A stretch of DNA of 6,842 nucleotides from Gemmatimonadota bacterium (GTDB taxonomy: Bacteria > Gemmatimonadota > Gemmatimonadetes > Gemmatimonadales > GWC2-71-9). The stretch covers positions 1 through 6,842 of the forward strand of contig JAOTWK010000190.1 in assembly GCA_029862935.1 (NCBI GenBank), written 5' to 3'. This document shows, piece by piece, positions 5,229-6,842 of this stretch. The position numbers and the translations under genes are program-made. The notes below the pieces were generated by a model. The model saw only the letters and a program-made list of their open reading frames with translations, had not been told where the DNA came from and made no database searches. The stretch's first letter is position 1, and each line of letters begins with the position of its first letter.

Positions 5229-6842
5229 ATGAAACGGCTGTTGCTGCTCTGCGGCGGTGCGGTGGTGATCGGAGTGGGAACGGCATCAGCGCAGGTCGAT
5301 GTGGATGCCGTGAAGGCAGGGCGCTTCGACTACGGGAAGATGTGGACATTCGAGTACGCTCCCAAGGCGTACTTCACCGAGACGTACGGGTTCACAGCCG
5401 ACGACGCGTGGTTCGAGCGCGCACGGCTCGCGGCGCTGCGGATTCCCGGATGCTCGGCGTCGTTCGTATCGGCCTACGGACTCATGGCCACCAATCACCA
5501 CTGCGTGCGGAGTCGTGTCGCAGCGTTGAGCGGACCTGGTGAGACCCTCTTGGACAGTGGATTCTATGCCACGTCGCTGGACGAGGAGCGTCGGATCCCC
5601 GGCTATTATGCGGATCAACTGGTCGCAGTCGAGGACGTGAGCGACGAGGTGTTCGCGGCCATGGATATGGCCGCCACGGATACGGAGCGGGACGCGGCGC
5701 GCGCCGGGGCCATTGCTGGCATCCAAGAACGGCTGCGGATGCGTCATGCCGAGTTGGGCGGTCGGATCCGCATCCAAGTGATTCCGCTGTACAACGGTGG
5801 TCGCTACTCGGCCTACGTATTTCGTCGGTTCACCGACGTTCGGCTCGTGTTCGCGGCCGAGTTGCAGATGGGGTTCTTTGGTGGGGACCCAGACAACTTC
5901 ACGTATCCGCGCTACGATCTCGACTTCGCCTTCATTCGAGTCTACGACGAGAATGGTGAGCCGTACCGGCCCACGCACTACTTCGGGTGGAGTCAACAGG
6001 GTGTCGAGGAAGGTAGCGTCGTGTTCGTGATCGGGAATCCCGGTCCGACGCGGCGCCTCAACACGATCGCACAGCTCGAATTCCAACGGGATGTGTCCGT
6101 TCCGGCGCGAGTGGCGTTCTTATCGAGCCGACTCGCGGCTCTGCGCGAGTTCTACGCAAGCGATCCTGCGCTCGGTGAGCAGCTCAACATCAGGAATCGG
6201 GCCTTCTCGCTGTCCAACTCTCTCAAGGCCTATTCGGGTCGCTTGGCTGCGCTGCGCGACCCCGTCATCATGGCGCGGAAAGCCGATGCCGAACGGGAAC
6301 TGCGCGAGGCGATCGCAACGCAGCCAGACCTGCAAGCGCGCTTTGGCAGGGTGCTGGATCGAATCGCGTCGCTCCAGTCCGAAAAGGCGCAATTGGCGAC
6401 CGCTTGGGCGGCATTCGATATTCTGGGGAGTCCCACCTTTTCCTCGGCCGCCATTCGGCGTGCGATGACAGCATACGAGTACCGGCAGGCGTTGGAATCG
6501 GGAGCACCCAGCGACACGATTGCCGCCATGCGAAACCAACTCCTGCAGATCGACGATCTTCCCCCGTGGTTGGAGCACCGTCTTCTCAGCGAACGGCTCG
6601 CCGACTTCGCGCGTGCGTACGGGCCGTCCAGCACGATTGGACGACGTGCCGTCGGCAATGGTCCCGCGGATCAGGCAGCGCGACGTCTCCTGGCGACCTC
6701 AGTGCTCGGCAGCGCGGCGCGCACAGCAGAGGCTGTGCAAGGTGCCATGCTGCCGGCGGACGATCCGGCCATCGCGCTGGCCGCGGCGTTCATGCCACGC
6801 TACTTGGAGTTTGAAAGGACTCTGGACCAGCTCGAGAGCACT
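5229..6842 (+). CDS. Secreted S46 family dipeptidyl-peptidase (DPP7/DPP11-like), 3'-truncated
   Basis: The frame stays open for 538 codons to the right edge; S46 peptidases are usually about 700 residues, so roughly the last quarter is missing. The product should be an exported serine exopeptidase that removes dipeptides from peptide N-termini in the periplasm. MKRLLLLCGGAVVIGVGTASA (1-21) is a signal peptide with an ASA|Q cleavage site. The mature start has KMWTFEYAP (37-45) and YGFTADDAWFERARLAALR (53-71), as in the S46 profile. FVSAYGLMATNHHC (79-92) holds the catalytic histidine (His91). FFGGDPDNFTYPRYDLDF (216-233) holds the likely catalytic Asp232, and VFVIGNPGPTRRLNT (265-279) follows with AQLEFQRD. 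Residues after about 295 form the helical cap expected in the family. The nucleophile Ser and the residue that sets acidic or hydrophobic preference should lie beyond the window, so activity and DPP7/DPP11 type cannot be decided. An alternative start is GTG 5208. Confidence 0.93.
   Translation, partial: MKRLLLLCGGAVVIGVGTASAQVDVDAVKAGRFDYGKMWTFEYAPKAYFTETYGFTADDAWFERARLAALRIPGCSASFVSAYGLMATNHHCVRSRVAALSGPGETLLDSGFYATSLDEERRIPGYYADQLVAVEDVSDEVFAAMDMAATDTERDAARAGAIAGIQERLRMRHAELGGRIRIQVIPLYNGGRYSAYVFRRFTDVRLVFAAELQMGFFGGDPDNFTYPRYDLDFAFIRVYDENGEPYRPTHYFGWSQQGVEEGSVVFVIGNPGPTRRLNTIAQLEFQRDVSVPARVAFLSSRLAALREFYASDPALGEQLNIRNRAFSLSNSLKAYSGRLAALRDPVIMARKADAERELREAIATQPDLQARFGRVLDRIASLQSEKAQLATAWAAFDILGSPTFSSAAIRRAMTAYEYRQALESGAPSDTIAAMRNQLLQIDDLPPWLEHRLLSERLADFARAYGPSSTIGRRAVGNGPADQAARRLLATSVLGSAARTAEAVQGAMLPADDPAIALAAAFMPRYLEFERTLDQLEST

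Noticed and set aside
5201..5542. GTG-started plus-strand frame overlapping the S46 gene start
   Set aside because: It is out of frame with the S46 protein, Arg-rich and without a domain. The nearby GGGGAG is better placed for the in-frame GTG at 5208.
5286..6086. 266-codon minus-strand frame opposite the S46 gene
   Set aside because: The plus strand encodes conserved S46 motifs across the same stretch; the antisense translation has no domain or hydrophobic pattern.

Overview
The window is about 6.8 kb of high-GC bacterial chromosome with dense, ordinary coding. It holds five protein genes, two of them cut by the window edges. I see no mobile element, CRISPR array, tRNA or rRNA. The Ser/Thr kinase has the N-terminal style and C-terminal extension that I associate with Gemmatimonadota, and a peptidase family S46 gene fits that group. 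The lineage call is an inference from protein style, not a database result.

Layout: (1) 1-1440 (+) is the 3' two-thirds of a bacterial cation-chloride cotransporter (SLC12-like, APC superfold), with its last transmembrane helices and the large cytosolic C-terminal domain. (2) 1506-3065 (+) is a Hanks-type Ser/Thr kinase with an intact catalytic core, a short helical module, a proline-rich linker and a C-terminal glycine-rich membrane hairpin. (3) 3138-4502 (+) is a UMF1/Atg22-type MFS transporter. (4) 4503-5102 (-) is a small membrane protein of unknown function. It converges on the transporter with no spacer, so the two stop codons together form TGATCA. (5) 5229-6842 (+, running off the right edge) is a secreted S46 family dipeptidyl-peptidase with its catalytic His and Asp visible; the Ser should lie beyond the window.

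Genes 1-3 are co-directional with gaps of 65 and 72 bp and no clear terminator between them, so they may be partly co-transcribed. The minus-strand membrane gene and the S46 gene are divergent. Their shared upstream region carries a good sigma-70-like promoter for the minus-strand gene (TTCACA - 17 bp - TAGAAT), which also argues for its shorter start.

The most interesting points are the NKCC-like sodium-site motif in a cotransporter whose later part looks KCC-like, the placement of a membrane-anchored Ser/Thr kinase directly after a cation-chloride cotransporter, and the hairpin spanning the abutting convergent stop codons. None of these is shown to be a new system by sequence alone.
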